Shown here piece after piece: positions 1-13,100 of a DNA stretch of 64,000 nt (its first letter is position 1; every line of letters starts with the position of its first letter). The stretch spans positions 43,627,858-43,691,857 of the forward strand of contig NC_052508.1 in assembly GCF_014356525.2 (NCBI RefSeq), written 5' to 3'. The notes under the pieces were generated by a model. That model was not told where the DNA came from and ran no database searches. It worked only from the letters and a program-made list of their open reading frames with translations. The translations under genes and the position numbers were made by a program. This DNA comes from Nilaparvata lugens. Taxonomy: Eukaryota; Arthropoda; Insecta; Hemiptera; Delphacidae.

Positions 1-689
1 TGAATTTAATTTTCTAACAATAAATAATCTCAGCATTTAAGTTATTTTAATTGATGTCATTAATTTAGAAAAAGACTAATTTTGTCTGTGATCAACTTAT
101 TGATCACTGATTCAATTTTCCAATACAGCCATCGATTAGGGTTTTAGCTTTTAGGTGATTCAATCATACAAATTTGAGGGCAAATTATACTGCAGTTGTA
201 GAAAAAATATTGTATGTAATTCTAATTATGTATGACATCTAAAATATTCTATGTCAATAGAATAGAATATGTTAATTCACCAATAAATACATTTCAATGT
301 AGATTAGTCGTCAATAAAATCCCAGCTATAAAACTTATGAAAATTCGAATAACATAAAATTCATACACACATATAATCATCACTCAAAATAAGTATTTTT
401 CACAAATAGTATTTTAATAACATTTAAAGCTCTTTTAATCCCAGTTCACAAGTATAAGCAAATATGATCTTACAAAATCATAAAATACATTAAGAATGAG
501 GATCAAAAAAAAATTCCAATTGCTCCGGTACTGATCATGTGTAGAATGGGTACTGAATATGTATACAATATTTGCTTCATACGTTCATAACAATTTTTTG
601 TAGTAGTCCAATTGGTGTAATAAATAAATTGGTATAATATCATTCTGTAGATGTGGTATAATAAACCACCTACTGTCATAGAGAATAGA
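1..689. other. AT-rich non-coding stretch
   Basis: I see no coding frame with recognisable similarity and no clear repeat here. If the ex gene extends upstream, this is presumably intron or 5' flank. This is inference from position only. Confidence 0.4.
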
Positions 690-958
690 ATAAGAAGATA
701 CTTACTTACTTACGAAGCGCTACAGCCCTGCGTGGACCTTGGCCTCCTCAACAATTCGCCTCTATTCATCTCTCTGATTAGCCAGTCTCCTCCAGTTCCT
801 CACTCCTAGGCACGCTAGATCTTATTCCACATCCTGCAGCCAACGTATTCTCGGGCGACCTCTTTTCCTCGTTCCTTCCATTCTTCCAAGCATCTGCCTC
901 TGCATCCTATTATTCTCCATTCTTTGGACATGTCCCAGCCAGCTGAGTCTTCTATGCC
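690..958 (-). mobile_element. LINE ORF2 C-terminal fragment, 3' part
   Basis: Read on the minus strand, the sequence gives a degenerate peptide with WLGHVQRMENNRMQRQ, then RKRGRPRIRWLQDVE, then NWRRLANQRDE. This Arg-rich tail is typical of the C-terminus of RTE-like insect LINE polyproteins. At least two in-frame stops interrupt it, so it is dead. Its upstream partner is at 2062-2300; the two halves are separated by a 1.1-kb transposon and resume in frame. Confidence 0.7.
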
Positions 959-2058
959 CGATTGCAGAATCGACAAATAACGTCGCCCATAGTTAACAGC
1001 GGACTCAACTATTTAACAGCTTAACAGGCCAATTTCGTTGCAGAGACGTTCTGTTAGCTATTGCTCTGCCGACAGGTAACAGCGCGCCAACAAACAGGTT
1101 TTTCCGTTGCAGAGACGAAAACCCTACAGGCAGATGACGTCATCTGAGGCTACCAATAACTAAAAATGTGCTCTTAATTTGAATGCCCAAAATCGTGCTT
1201 ATAAATCCACTATACATTCGCGCCAAGTGTATTCTAAGGTTATGTTGACTTGTTTGCATGTTCTAAAAGACAGACGAAAATGATCATAAATAGTTGATAT
1301 TAATAATAATAATAATAACATTAACTATTTTAAACTGTAGAAAAGGGTAAATAAACTGAATAAAATAACATTGACTATTCAAGTAGCTTGGACGAAGATG
1401 TAATACAATTTTCAATACTTAATTTAAATAATCAATTATTATTAATTTTAATAATAAGCACCGTATGCAGAGTCATTAGAAATATATCTTGTAAACTGGC
1501 TGCTTTGCTTCCAAGATATATCATAATGCCAGAGGGCAATGGAATAATTCTGGTCAAAAAATTTTTTTATTAATATTATACTATAATAAATACACCAGTC
1601 ACTTATTTTACTTCTACCGCTAATTTTATTTTACATAATTCATTCATTTAGCTATAAAAAAATCAAACTGAAATAAAAGTAAATAAAATCAAACTGATAA
1701 TAATTACAAATTAGTCTGCAGTTCACGATCTTGATTTGTAACCTCCCAGCATAAACAACACAATAAGCAGACAGCAGTTTTGTGATAAACAAGCGCTATG
1801 TTGTGACGTCATCCGACTGGAGGTTTGGAAGAACTGTTCTCAGTGATTCCCTCTTCGTTGCCAATACATTAGTTGAATAGAAGCATAACACGCAAAGAAG
1901 TGGTATGAGCAGCAATGTGACTTATGTGTGTGCCTTATCAGAGCCATAGCTAACAGGGGTCTGGCAAACGATTCTGCAACGAACATCTATTTATGGGCGA
2001 GTTGTTAACTAATGGCTCTGTTAACTATGGGTGACTTTATATAGCGACTCTGCAACCG
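959..2058. mobile_element. Non-autonomous DNA transposon (MITE-like) inserted in a LINE
   Basis: The ends are inverted repeats of about 45 bp. The left end reads CGATTGCAGAATCG and the right end, reverse-complemented, reads CGGTTGCAGAGTCG. Both continue inward to a shared CCCATAGTTAACAG block. The 3-bp sequence GCC occurs immediately outside each end (956-958 and 2059-2061), a plausible target duplication. Internal copies of a GTTGCAGAGACG-like motif occur near 1035 and 1102. No transposase is encoded; the short open frame at 1388-1573 looks like chance. A 3-bp duplication would suit a PIF/Harbinger-type element, but that class is a guess. Confidence 0.65.
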
Positions 2059-2061
2059 GCC

Positions 2062-2300
2062 ACTAGACTTTATGAATCGTACTATGTCATTTTCACGCAG
2101 AATGTTACTTATCTCCGCATTGCTTCTGATTCTCCACTCTTCATTTTCGCATATGGGGCCATGAATTCTTCTCATTACTTTTCTTTCGAAAATCCTCAAT
2201 GTTTTCATATTTTGGGAGTTGAAAACTCAAGTTTCACAACCGTATGTCACTACCGGTCTTATAAGTGTTTGATATAGTTTTACTTTCGTACATCTTGATA
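2062..2300 (-). mobile_element. LINE ORF2 C-terminal fragment, 5' part
   Basis: The minus strand encodes [17 protein letters not shown], then a stop in place of the usual Trp, then NMKTLRIFERKVMRRIHGP. This is the region following the RT thumb in RTE-like insect LINEs. It leads into the inserted transposon at 2058 and resumes at 958. No RT catalytic motifs are visible upstream, so the copy is truncated at its 5' side. Confidence 0.7.
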
Positions 2301-2926
2301 TTAGTCTAGACTTCAAGCATAAGAGGATATCCCATGGTATAGGACGTTTATGTCCTAATTTCAATGTAAACTCAAGCCGATAGTCCTAGTATTTCTTTTT
2401 GTGAAGCTATGTGACATTGGTGGTCTCTCAAACTGTGCCGTTCATACATTCTCCCCCCAACAATACACTAATAATATACAGTAGTCGACAATAATCGGCT
2501 TCAGTTAACCAGAAATCGGCTTGAAATTTGGAACATAAAAAACCTATATCATGAGATTTATTATTATGCTAATCTTTTCTCTATGTTACTACTTATTGCA
2601 GGTATAAAAAATTGTCTGAAATCAGGAAGAACTCACTTGGACACTTTCCACCACTAAATTATATCACTTTACAATTATTTATTCAATTTACTATAAGAAG
2701 TGGGAAAGAGGAGAAAATATTGTGATACACTCTACAATAGCCTATTACAATTAATTATTAATTTAGTTTAAAATAAGAAGCGGGGAAAGAGAAGGAAATA
2801 TTGTGAGCAATAAAAACTGAAAAGGCTGGAAAATTGAAATAAGATGGGTTAGGTTGGAGAAGGGTTTGAAAATGGAGATAAATACAAATGATGTTGTTTG
2901 CTATGTTATTGTGTTTTTATGAATGA

Positions 2927-3154
2927 CTAGCCGTCAGGCTCGCTTCGCTCACCATATCCGTCTAGCAAGGGGGCTCCGCCCCCTGGACCCCCGACTGGAT
3001 CGTCCAGGAATGAGATCAGCAGGCTCGCTTCGCTCGCCTGCATTTTTCATTTGAGCATTTCTATCATATGTTAGGACAATCCAGTCGGGACTAAACGTCC
3101 AGACTAAACGTCTGGCTGAATGGATATGGCGAGCGAAGCGAGCCTGACGGCTAG
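2927..3154. repeat. Fold-back element (228 bp) with ~37-bp inverted ends
   Basis: The left arm starts CTAGCCGTCAGGCTCGCTTC and the right arm ends with its near-perfect reverse complement, including the block GATATGG/CCATATC. A second internal GGCTCGCTTCGCTCGCC segment repeats the arm motif. It is GC-rich against an AT-rich background. It looks like a fold-back or MITE-type repeat with no coding content. Confidence 0.7.
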
Positions 3155-3650
3155 ATATATGATATTCCCAGGATTGAAGTAGCAGTGCCCAATCAATTTT
3201 TCCGCAATTAATGAGTTTAAATCTTCAACTTGGTGCCAACCTAACAAAGTCAACTCAACTTAATGCCAACCTGACAAAATTATAAATTTAGTTGCCAGTT
3301 AACAACTGTTTCGAAGAGGTACTCTATCTAGATTATAGTTCTATAGTAACATAAATATGATATGGAAATTTCAATTATAATTAAGAGATTGGGAGAAGAA
3401 GAATATACATGCTAAAAGACGAACTTTAAACCCTTAAAAACAACCCTTTGAGTTGAAATATTGCCAAAAGATTTCTTAGTGCGCCTCTAAAGGGCCAACT
3501 GAACATACCTACCAAATTTGAACGTTTTTGGTCCGGTAGATTTTTAGTTCTGCGAGTGAGTGAGTGAGTGAGTCAGTCAGTCAGTCAGTCAGTCAGTCAG
3601 TCAGTGAGTGCCATTTCGCTTTTATATATATAGAGTAGCAGAGGTAACCC
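3155..3650. repeat. Dispersed repeat with GAGT/GTCA microsatellite
   Basis: The segment 3285-3446 is matched in inverted orientation at about 58115-58282, and 3455-3580 is similar to the reverse complement of about 56812-56937. A tetranucleotide run (GAGT then CAGT/GTCA) lies at about 3553-3606, followed by CGCTTTTATATATATAG. Two copies in opposite orientation 55 kb apart show it is a dispersed element rather than host exon. The family is not identified. Confidence 0.65.
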
Positions 3651-3906
3651 GTGCTCTGCAAGTATCTATTTTAAAACTCGACAAACTGAAAACTTGACCG
3701 AGTGGAATCTTGAAGAGTTTGAAATAGGCCTAAAACCATCCCCGGATGATCAAGAACCTATATGCAAAATTTCAAATTAATCAGTGCAGTGGCTCAGACG
3801 TGATGATGCGTCAAGCATAATTTTCTTATTATATCCCGTACGAGTATAAGCCATTTCTTTCCTTTATTGTAGTATAGATTAATGAATAGTTTTGTTTTGG
3901 TTGTAG

Positions 3907-4117
3907 CGATGAGGTGTCGCGACACCACTACTACCGGCAGCTGCGGCAGAACGTGGCGGAACGCGGCCTGGTTCACGCCGGCAGCTCGGAGGAGGCACTC
4001 TATCTGCTCGCGGGCCTCGCGCTGCAGGCCGATCAAGGCGACTACACACCGGCACCTACCCCCACTACGGCCCCCCCAACCACATACTTCCAGCCCAACG
4101 ACTATTTCCCACAACAG
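3907..4117 (+). CDS. ex: ex exon: FERM-M (F2) first part
   Basis: The acceptor TTGGTTGTAG precedes 3907; the exon begins with the third base of a split codon and reads DEVSRHHYYRQLRQNVAERG, continuing to YFQPNDYFPQQ. It ends at CAG|GTACTG in phase 0. HHYYRQLR and LALQADQGDY are the hallmark FERM-M helices of the FRMD6/Expanded family. The exon is GC-rich compared with its flanking introns. The previous exon was not found in 1-3906. Confidence 0.85.
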
Positions 4118-7100
4118 GTACTGTACTAATACATTCAATTGTAGTTGTATGTTATTACTCTATCATCACAGTGTACATCATCATTAAGTTTTGGGTGATC
4201 GTAGAAAAGTAAGGGGTTTTCATAATAATATGATTTAAAAATTATGAATAACAATATAAAAACATGTTGTTTTTAACATTTTTAATAAGGTAGCCCATAC
4301 AAGTGAATTTAATATTATTTATTGTGTATGACCTTTTATTTGTAATTACTTTCATGGCAAAAAATGAATAAAATCTGACTTCAACTTCCATTAAACAAGC
4401 TTTTAATGGGAGAGATTTCATCATATTGGCAAAAAACCTTCAACTAGAAAAAATGAAATTCACACTGTACAAAAACGAACATGTAAGGTAGAATTTCAAT
4501 CAGTATTGGCAATATAAATAATAAAATAATGATTTATTTATCAGAAACGATTGTTGGCTCAGTAGAACCTCGCTAATTCTTCTCCTACGAGATTAGCATG
4601 TTCGGAATAACAAAAAGTTCGGACTATTGGATGAACTCGTTTGTACATAAAAATATAGACTACCAGGTAGCCTAGTTCAAGTCTTGAACTATATTCTGAA
4701 CAGAAACGCTACTTTTTATTTGTTTATTTGTTGCTCAAATAAGCTTTTGACCGCTTATGGGTAATGGGATGAGATGATCAGTGTCAATGAGATCCCTAGA
4801 AATTGTGAGGACCTGGGCGAAGGTCATTTGCGGAGCTCCCTAATCATACTAATCTTTTTATTTCCTGATTATGTTTACTTAAGTGGGAGGTTTGGACAAG
4901 CAACAGAATACAGATACAAGTTTCTTGTTGGATTTGATTAACTTAATGATTCTTGTTATGACTATTGTCAAATTAGTATTTTTATTTATTGAATAATGAG
5001 AGAAAATCTTGTAGAAACAATCTCAAAAATGAAACAAGCGCGAAAGAAGTTCTAAGTTGATGAACAATCAATTGAGTTAATATTACCTTTTCAATGTTTT
5101 GTTTTACTATTACAAGATAGAAAAATTCTATGCAATTGATTTTTCTAGTAGTTTAAAATCATCTTCCGGCAGCTTCAAACGGCAAACAGCTCGATTAGGT
5201 CTGCATAATCAATACTGGAGGCAACGCCGTTCTCGATTGCCATTGGCAATATTGTTGAGAACGTTATCCTTACCTGGCACACTGCTAATCTGAGATATTT
5301 TATGTTTCGATCATTTGTAAACTTGCTACTTCCACAGGAATTGTGAGGAGAATATTATCAAAGCTATGTTGTGGAGACATTCACGTACTTGTCATCAATC
5401 GTATAGCTCTATATAATATTGTCATTTCTATATAATTTCCTCTCTCTTCCGCACTCTATCTATGTATCAATCTTTCGCTCTCCTCTTTCTTTCTCATTCT
5501 TTGCTGCTATCAGAACATAGCTCCATTAATTCTGCATTTTTTTGGCAAATATAAAAATTTATCTTATTTTTTAGTAGGATACCATTAATAAAAGATTTAG
5601 TATACGGTATCCACATTGGGACACCAAGTATCCGAGTAAGTCGCGCGGCATTGATCTTATTGCTTTCATTACACTGTAAACACCAGATTTTGGTGTAAAG
5701 ACACCAGGGTTTAGTGTTCGACTAGTTTCTCATGTGTATAATGAACGCTCGAAACACCAACCTGTGTTTTCAATTTTCCTTGAGTAAAGTTATTGTACAT
5801 AATAATAAAATGAAAAACTGATTATTTCGACAATGAATTGATGCCTGTACTTATGTGTGAATGTGTGAGTTGTAGATGGTGAAGAGCGGCAACGAGTCGC
5901 GCCTGGTGCAGATGGCGATTGGCGCACACCGCGCGAATCGCGGCCTGAGTCGCGCCGACGCAGAGGTGCACTACATCCGTGAGGCATCCAGCGCTGACAC
6001 CTCCCCCCTCCCGCACGCCTCTCACCTCTATCGGCTCAGGTACAAGAAGCAGGAGGCCAACTGCGTCCTCCTCTCCATCTGCACTCAGGGCATACAGCTC
6101 TACGAGGAGAACTCATCCAAGTCGCTCAACGGCACCTTCCTTTGGAACGACATTGAAAAGCTTTATTTCGATGTGAGTGGCTTGATCCTAGCCGTGCCTA
6201 ACCTAACCTAACCCAACCTAACCGAAGAGGCCCGTTACACGAACAAGATCTTTTAAAATACTAATGATCAACAAACCCTGATGGAGTACTAGGCCATCTT
6301 CTGTTAAATATCTGACAGTCTAATAGGTTGGAACATTTTTTGATTCTAGTAGGTCAAAGATGAGTTATACATTATTTGGTAGTAATAGACGACACCCAAC
6401 ACAACTCAATGTTACCCAACCCTTTGTGTGTATCATGACAGACTTCTACCAATTTATAATTGACTACCTACGTCTGTTTTGGTCAAAATATGCCAAGAGG
6501 CTCATGATGCAGCTACCTTTCCCTCTCCGTCCTTTTTCAAACCATTTTTACACCTCAAGTGTTTTAGGCTACTTTACTTTTCCTATGCTATTAAACACCA
6601 ACATGATATTCCTCGATTACGACTACCTGAACTGGTATTCAGTATTAAGTGTATCTATTTTTCATTTAATAATGAAGAAAGCTTCCGATAATTTGAACTT
6701 ATAATGTTTAATAATTCCAGTTATTCTGCAGAGTGGTGTAGGCTGCTGTTGAATTAATATATTGGATATTTTCTGTATTGCGTGTCAAGACAGTGCAGAT
6801 CGAGCCAAGACATGCGTCTCAATTCCGTTGTACTTAGAAAGAGAAAAGTAGAATTATAAGGATGGTAATATAAATAATTTTAGATATTTGAAAGAATAAG
6901 ACGTTGATGTTGCCAATGCCACTACTGCATATTTGTTCAAAATCAATTTAAATTACAAAACCAGGTATCATGGCAACACCTGCCACATTTTTATGAAGGT
7001 TGCCATGATACCTTGTTCTATAATTAAAATTGATTCTGAACAAATATAGTGGTATTGACAATATCAAATTCTTATTCTTCCAATTATGGATAAATACCAA

Positions 7101-10100
7101 AAAATCTCTTCCAATACAATCAAATTAGTTATGGATATGGTGTGATCATGGAAAAAATGTAAGTATATATTCAGTATACGCCATTTTATAACATACTATT
7201 AAATGAAATTTCCTTAGTGTTCTAAACTTTTCATAGAAATTTCAACTTTTCATCTCAGTTTCAATTTGTTCAACTTGTTACGTTTAAAAAAGATTTTTTA
7301 ACGATTGTTTTGTATTGCTTTTTCAGAGGAAAAAATTTGAAATCCGTGCAAACTGGCAACCTTCTGGTCAAAAACTAACCTATTACACTAGCTGCGATGA
7401 AAAAAGTAAACACTTATTAGCACTCTGTAGAGAAACGCATCAGTTTAGCATGAGCATACAGGCTCGATTAGCTGAAGTTCGAAGAAAAGAAGCTGAAGGT
7501 GAGTGAGTTTTGCATCTATTGTTTGACATGCCTGAGTATTATTCTCTAGTTTTCTATTTTCAGTTTATCATACTGATTGTTTGTAATTATTACATTATAA
7601 TTCTAACACTAAGTAGTTCAACCTAGTTTAGGTTTGGAAGGATTTCTTGTACACTATAAAAAGCTTTATCAACTAAATATTTTTTCATTTGTTTTTTGAA
7701 AATCTTCAAATCATCATTACTTTTCAAGATTTGAGGTAGCTTGTTATAAATTTCCTACCAATATAATCTGGTTTTTGTTCAAATAACCTACTATTGTGAC
7801 CCATTATATGATAATCTGCTCTGTTTCGCGTATTATACTCATGAACATCTGAATTCTGGATCACACCACTCGTTTTCACATGCATTACAACTTCATATAC
7901 ATACAAAGATGGCACAGTTAATAGACCAAGCTTTTTGAATAAAGGCCTACAAGAGTCTAACCTATTCACTTTCTCTATACATCTGAGTGCCTTCTTTTGA
8001 ATCTTAAACACTCTGTCCATATTTTGTTGAGATGAATTACCCCATACTAAAATAGCATACCTAATATGAGATAGTATAAGTCCATGGTAAGCAGTTAACA
8101 GTAGTTTTTTATCATTCAGCCTAGCAAGCTGCCGCAGGACAAATACCCCAGATGATATCTTATTACATATCCTCTCAATGTAAGGATGCCATGTTAATTT
8201 CCTGTCCAATAAAATTCCCAAGAATGCTACTTTCTCTTCTTGGTCTAATTCATTTTCCTCTACAAACACATTTATTTCTCTATCCTCTACTGAATTATAT
8301 TTACTTTTGAATTGTAGGAATTGACATTTCTTACTATTTATTGTTAATTGCCTTTGCTTCAAGAATTGGACAATTGACTGTACTCCAGTAAAAGCATTTA
8401 TTTCTAGACTATCTAATAAATAATTGTTAAAGATAAGCGATGTGTCATCAGCAAACAACAGAGCTCTGTGATCTTTTAACTCTTTTGGTAATTGGTTCAC
8501 ATACAACAGAAACAGTAAGGGACCCAGAATTGAGCCTTGAGGTACTCCAGCCTGGACCTCCAGTTTTTGAGATTTAATTTTTACTATTTCATTCCCATCC
8601 ACCTTGGTAAGCTCAACACACTGGTTTCTACCTATGAGATATGATTCAAACCATTTTAGTTCTATACCATTCACACCTACAGTTTTTAGTATTTCCAATA
8701 ATATTCTATGGTTCACACAATCAAAAGCTTTGGATAAATCAAGAAATATTGCGGCTGCCTTCTCACCTGAATCTATTATATCTATTAGTCTTTCAACAAG
8801 GGATACTATTGCAGTCTTAGTAGATTTCCCTTTCTGGAACCCATGCTGTTCATCACATATGAAATTAATTTCTTCCGGGTGCATCAATAACCTATTTAAA
8901 ACTACTCTTTCAAAAATTTTACTTATTACATTTAGAATACTAATGGGTCTATAATTTTCAACTCTTTCAGAATCACCGCTCTTGAAAATAGGCAAAATTT
9001 TTCCTTGTTAAAAGTCAAAAGTCAAAATCTTTATTGTTGAAAACATTTAACAATGTTATAACAACGTCAGAACAGTAGCTAAAAAATTACAGAAGAATAA
9101 GGTTAAAATTATACAAATGATACAAGAAACATGTAACAGTAGCAAACTTAAAGACACTCTAACTCTCTCTACTTATTGTAAAATCAGAATTCAAATAATC
9201 TTCAATAGAGTAAAAACACTTTTCAATCAGTATTTTCTTTATAAAAGACTTAAAATGATTTTTATCCATAATTCTAACCTCAAATGGTAATTTATTAAAC
9301 AGCTTAATAGTCATGTAACGCCAATTTTTCTGAGCAGTAGTCCAATAGTGAGAGTCAATCCTTATATTTAGCCTACTTCTTGTATTGTAATCGTGAGTCT
9401 CGGCATTCAGAGTATATTTGTGCACATGCTTCCTCATATATAACAAGCATGTAAATATATATAGAGAGGGAAGAGTCAACATTTTTAAGTTCAAGAAAAG
9501 GGGCTTACAAGTTGCCAGTGGTGGCGCATGACAAGTTATTCTTATTGCTTTCTTCTGAAGCTTGAAGAGTGTCGGTAACATAGAGCTATTTCCCCACAAT
9601 TGAATACCGTATGCCAAATGACTATAAATATGAGCATAATATACATTTATCATCACCTCATGTCTTACAATATTTCTTAACCTACGTAACATGAAAATTC
9701 CCTTTGCAAGCTTACTACATACATCAAGAACATGATCTTTCCAATTAAGATTGGTGTCAAGTGTTAATCCTAGAAATTTGAAGGAACTGAGTTTTTCTGA
9801 TTTTCTGCTGAAAGTGAATTGCAGGTCCTTTGTTTTAAGCTTGTTAAGACATAGAGCGTTAGAAGCACACCAATCTTCAATTGCTGTTGTGCAATTCTCA
9901 GTTGTAGTGTTGATTGAAGCTTCATTAAGACCACTAACTCTTAGTCCTAAATCATCTGCAAAAAGGTATGGGTGACTATCATTACAACATTCATTGATAA
10001 AATTAGGCAAGTCAATTCAAATTCAATTCAAATTCAAATTTATTTATTCAAGTAAGTTAGTTACAATACATTCTGGTTCATACACGAATCTACAATAAAT

Positions 10101-13100
10101 TACAGTACAACAGCCAATTATGCAGCAAATTTCACATATTATGAAAACTTATTAATTACAATGAAGATTGAATGCAACATTAGAATATTGATAATATAGT
10201 ATTGTAATATAACTACATAAATCAGCGGTGTTTCAACAATGAATAAATGATAATTTCAATGAATAAATATACACCCCACTATATATTATATGTGTTGGGG
10301 TATAAGTAATTAGTTGCTTATTGCGTGTAATAATTACTATTTACAAACTTCATTCACTGATATGGGATTAAAGTTTTTTATAATAAAATTAGTAAAAATG
10401 TATAATACAAACAAACAAAATTATGGAATTAGTAAATAAATATTAATGTTCTATTAAGGATAATAATAAGAAAGGTTATTTTTAGAAAAATGAAAAACAG
10501 TAAAGAGTGGAATGAAGAATAAATAGTTTCAATATTTACAGTCTAACTAAATTTTCACAATTTTCCACTCCAATATCAACCAACCAGGAAAATAAACTTT
10601 TCTTGAACCTGTGTCTATTGAATTCTTCCCTAATGTAACTTGGTATTGAATTATAAATTTTTGGTCCCAATATGTGTAGTTTCTTTGCCCAAATGTAGTG
10701 TTCATCCTTGGTACTATTGAATACGTGTTTCTCTGCCTTGTTTGATGGTTATGATCTGCCAGTCTTATGTGTTCGTTGTTTCTCCTCATTCGCGTGATGA
10801 TAGCCTGGATGTAGAGTTGTCTTACACTCAGTACTTTACTGTCCTTGAAAAGAATGTTCGTGGGGAATTGATTCTCCTTGAAGCCTATTATTTTTAGTAT
10901 TCGTTTTTGAAGTTTATAGAGAGGTTCAACATGTGTAAAATTCGTAGCTCCCCAGATAATTATGACGTATCTTAAAATGATTGCACTAAAGAAAAATAAA
11001 CAGTTTTTAATGTCTCATAGTTGAGGATTTTACGGAGTTGATAGAATTTGTAGAGAAGCTTCCTGATCCGGGTAATTGATAGATTAATGTGCTTGTCCCA
11101 TTTGAATTTGTTGTCCACTATTGTTCCTAAATATTTTATTTCATTGACTTGTTGAATTGAAGGGCAATCACACGGGTTGTTGGTGCTTCCACAGTGATGC
11201 AGGATTATTGAAGAATCCGGTGGTCTCGTCCGTTCTGTCAGAGAAAAGGCTAAAAATTTCGTTTTTGTTGCATTTACTGTAAGCAAATTTTCTCTTAACC
11301 ATTTATCGACTTTGATCAATTCTTCCTGTGCCAGATTAAAAACTTCCTCCCAGGTGTTTCCTTCAAATAGTATACACGTATCATCAGCAAAAGCTATTAC
11401 TCTTCCTCTTATCTTAATTGAACATAGCTCATTTGCATATGCCAAATACAGAATTGGCCCAAGAACTGTTCCTTGGGGAATCCCAAACTTCATCGTTTCC
11501 TCTGAACTGAGATGTTCTTCAACTTTGACTTTTTGACGCCGGTCACAGAGGTATGATCTAAACCATGCTAGAGGAACTCCTCTAATTCCCATGGCTTCTA
11601 ATTTCTTCAGCAGCAAACTGTGATTAACAGTGTCAAAAGCTTTTGCTAGGTCCAGGAACACTGCTGCACATTTTTTGTTATTTTCTAGCTTATCTGTGAC
11701 AAAATTTGACAATTCTAATACCGCATCTTCTGTACTCCTCCCCTCACGAAAACCAAATTGATTCCTAGATAGTAAGTTGTTTTTTTCCATGTAATTCACA
11801 AGACGTTTCTTTACCAGTTTTTCCAAAATCTTAGAAATATTGCTTATAAGTGAAATAGGCCTGTAATTGGTGGCATTTGTTTTGTCGCCTCCTTTATGTA
11901 ATGGTCTAACACATGTCTCTTTCATAGCTTTTGGAAAAATTCCTTTTGACAGACTTAAATTAAATATGTGAATTAATGGTTTTACAATTACATTTTTTAT
12001 CGACTTCAATGTTCTATTATTGATTCCATCAAGTCCTGGAGCACTGTCATTTCGCAAACTACTAATAGCTTCAAGAAGCTCATCTTCAGTTACTGGGTGA
12101 AAGTAGATGGAGTGTAGAGTTCTTGTAACAGGTTTATATTGGGATATGATTTGGTCTAGTGGTTTTCTTAAGGAATCTATTATTGTCTCCGCCATTTCTT
12201 CACCTACATTTGTGAAAAAGTTATTCATGTGGTTGAGCACAGTTTCTGGATTTTCCTTTAGATTGAAAATCCTATCATCTATTTTAATAGCATTCAATTT
12301 CATTTTTGTTTTTGATTTAGAGTCAGTAGCATCTTTGATTACTTTCCACATTTTTTTATTATCCTTTCCAGCTTCATACAATTTCTCTCTATAGTATTGG
12401 TCCTTTGTTTCATGAATTAAAGCTGTGAGTGTATTCCTATACCGACGATAGAAGTTGGTTAAGTTAATGTTGTTTGGGTCTTCCTTTCTTCTTTTGTTGA
12501 GTAGATTTCTGGTTCTTATTGCTGCTACTATACCTCTGGTGATCCATGGTTGATGGGTTTGTACTTCTTCTGCCGCCGATGCTGCTTGATATTATTTTGT
12601 ATATGTTGTCTCAGAGTTGATAAGAAGGTGTCATAAGATGTATCTGGATTATTATCTTCTAAAACATGAATCCACTCCTCATTCAGTAGTTCATTCTTCA
12701 AGCTATTAATGTCTATTTTCTCGTTTATTTCATGTGTTCCAGTTTCATTTGCACTATTTCTCGAAATATGTTGCACTCCTAGAATTGTGGTGAAGTGGTC
12801 AGTTATTGTTGATTCATAAATGATTGGAAAAAGATTATCTCTGGAGTTGGTAGCAATGTGATCTATGCAAGAAGCAGTTTCTGTTGTAGTTCTGGTTGCT
12901 TGTTTAATGCAGAGTCTGAGCCCATGCTCGCTTAGAAGATCGCAGTAGTCATTCAATTGATGATGTGGACGAATTTGAAGGGTGTTAATATTCATGTCTC
13001 CGGCACATATGACTTTTGCCCTCTTAATTCATTCAGGATCGATTCCAAGTCACTCAGGAAATCTGTAATATCATTGAAGGACGGTGATCTGTATATTGCA

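Noticed and set aside
1388..1573. 61-codon plus-strand frame
   Set aside because: Lies inside the MITE at 959-2058, AT-rich, no recognisable domain.
3882..4187. Alternative plus-strand frame over the first ex exon starting at ATG 3909
   Set aside because: It is out of frame with FERM-M and gives a low-complexity peptide; the FERM frame has matching splice phases.
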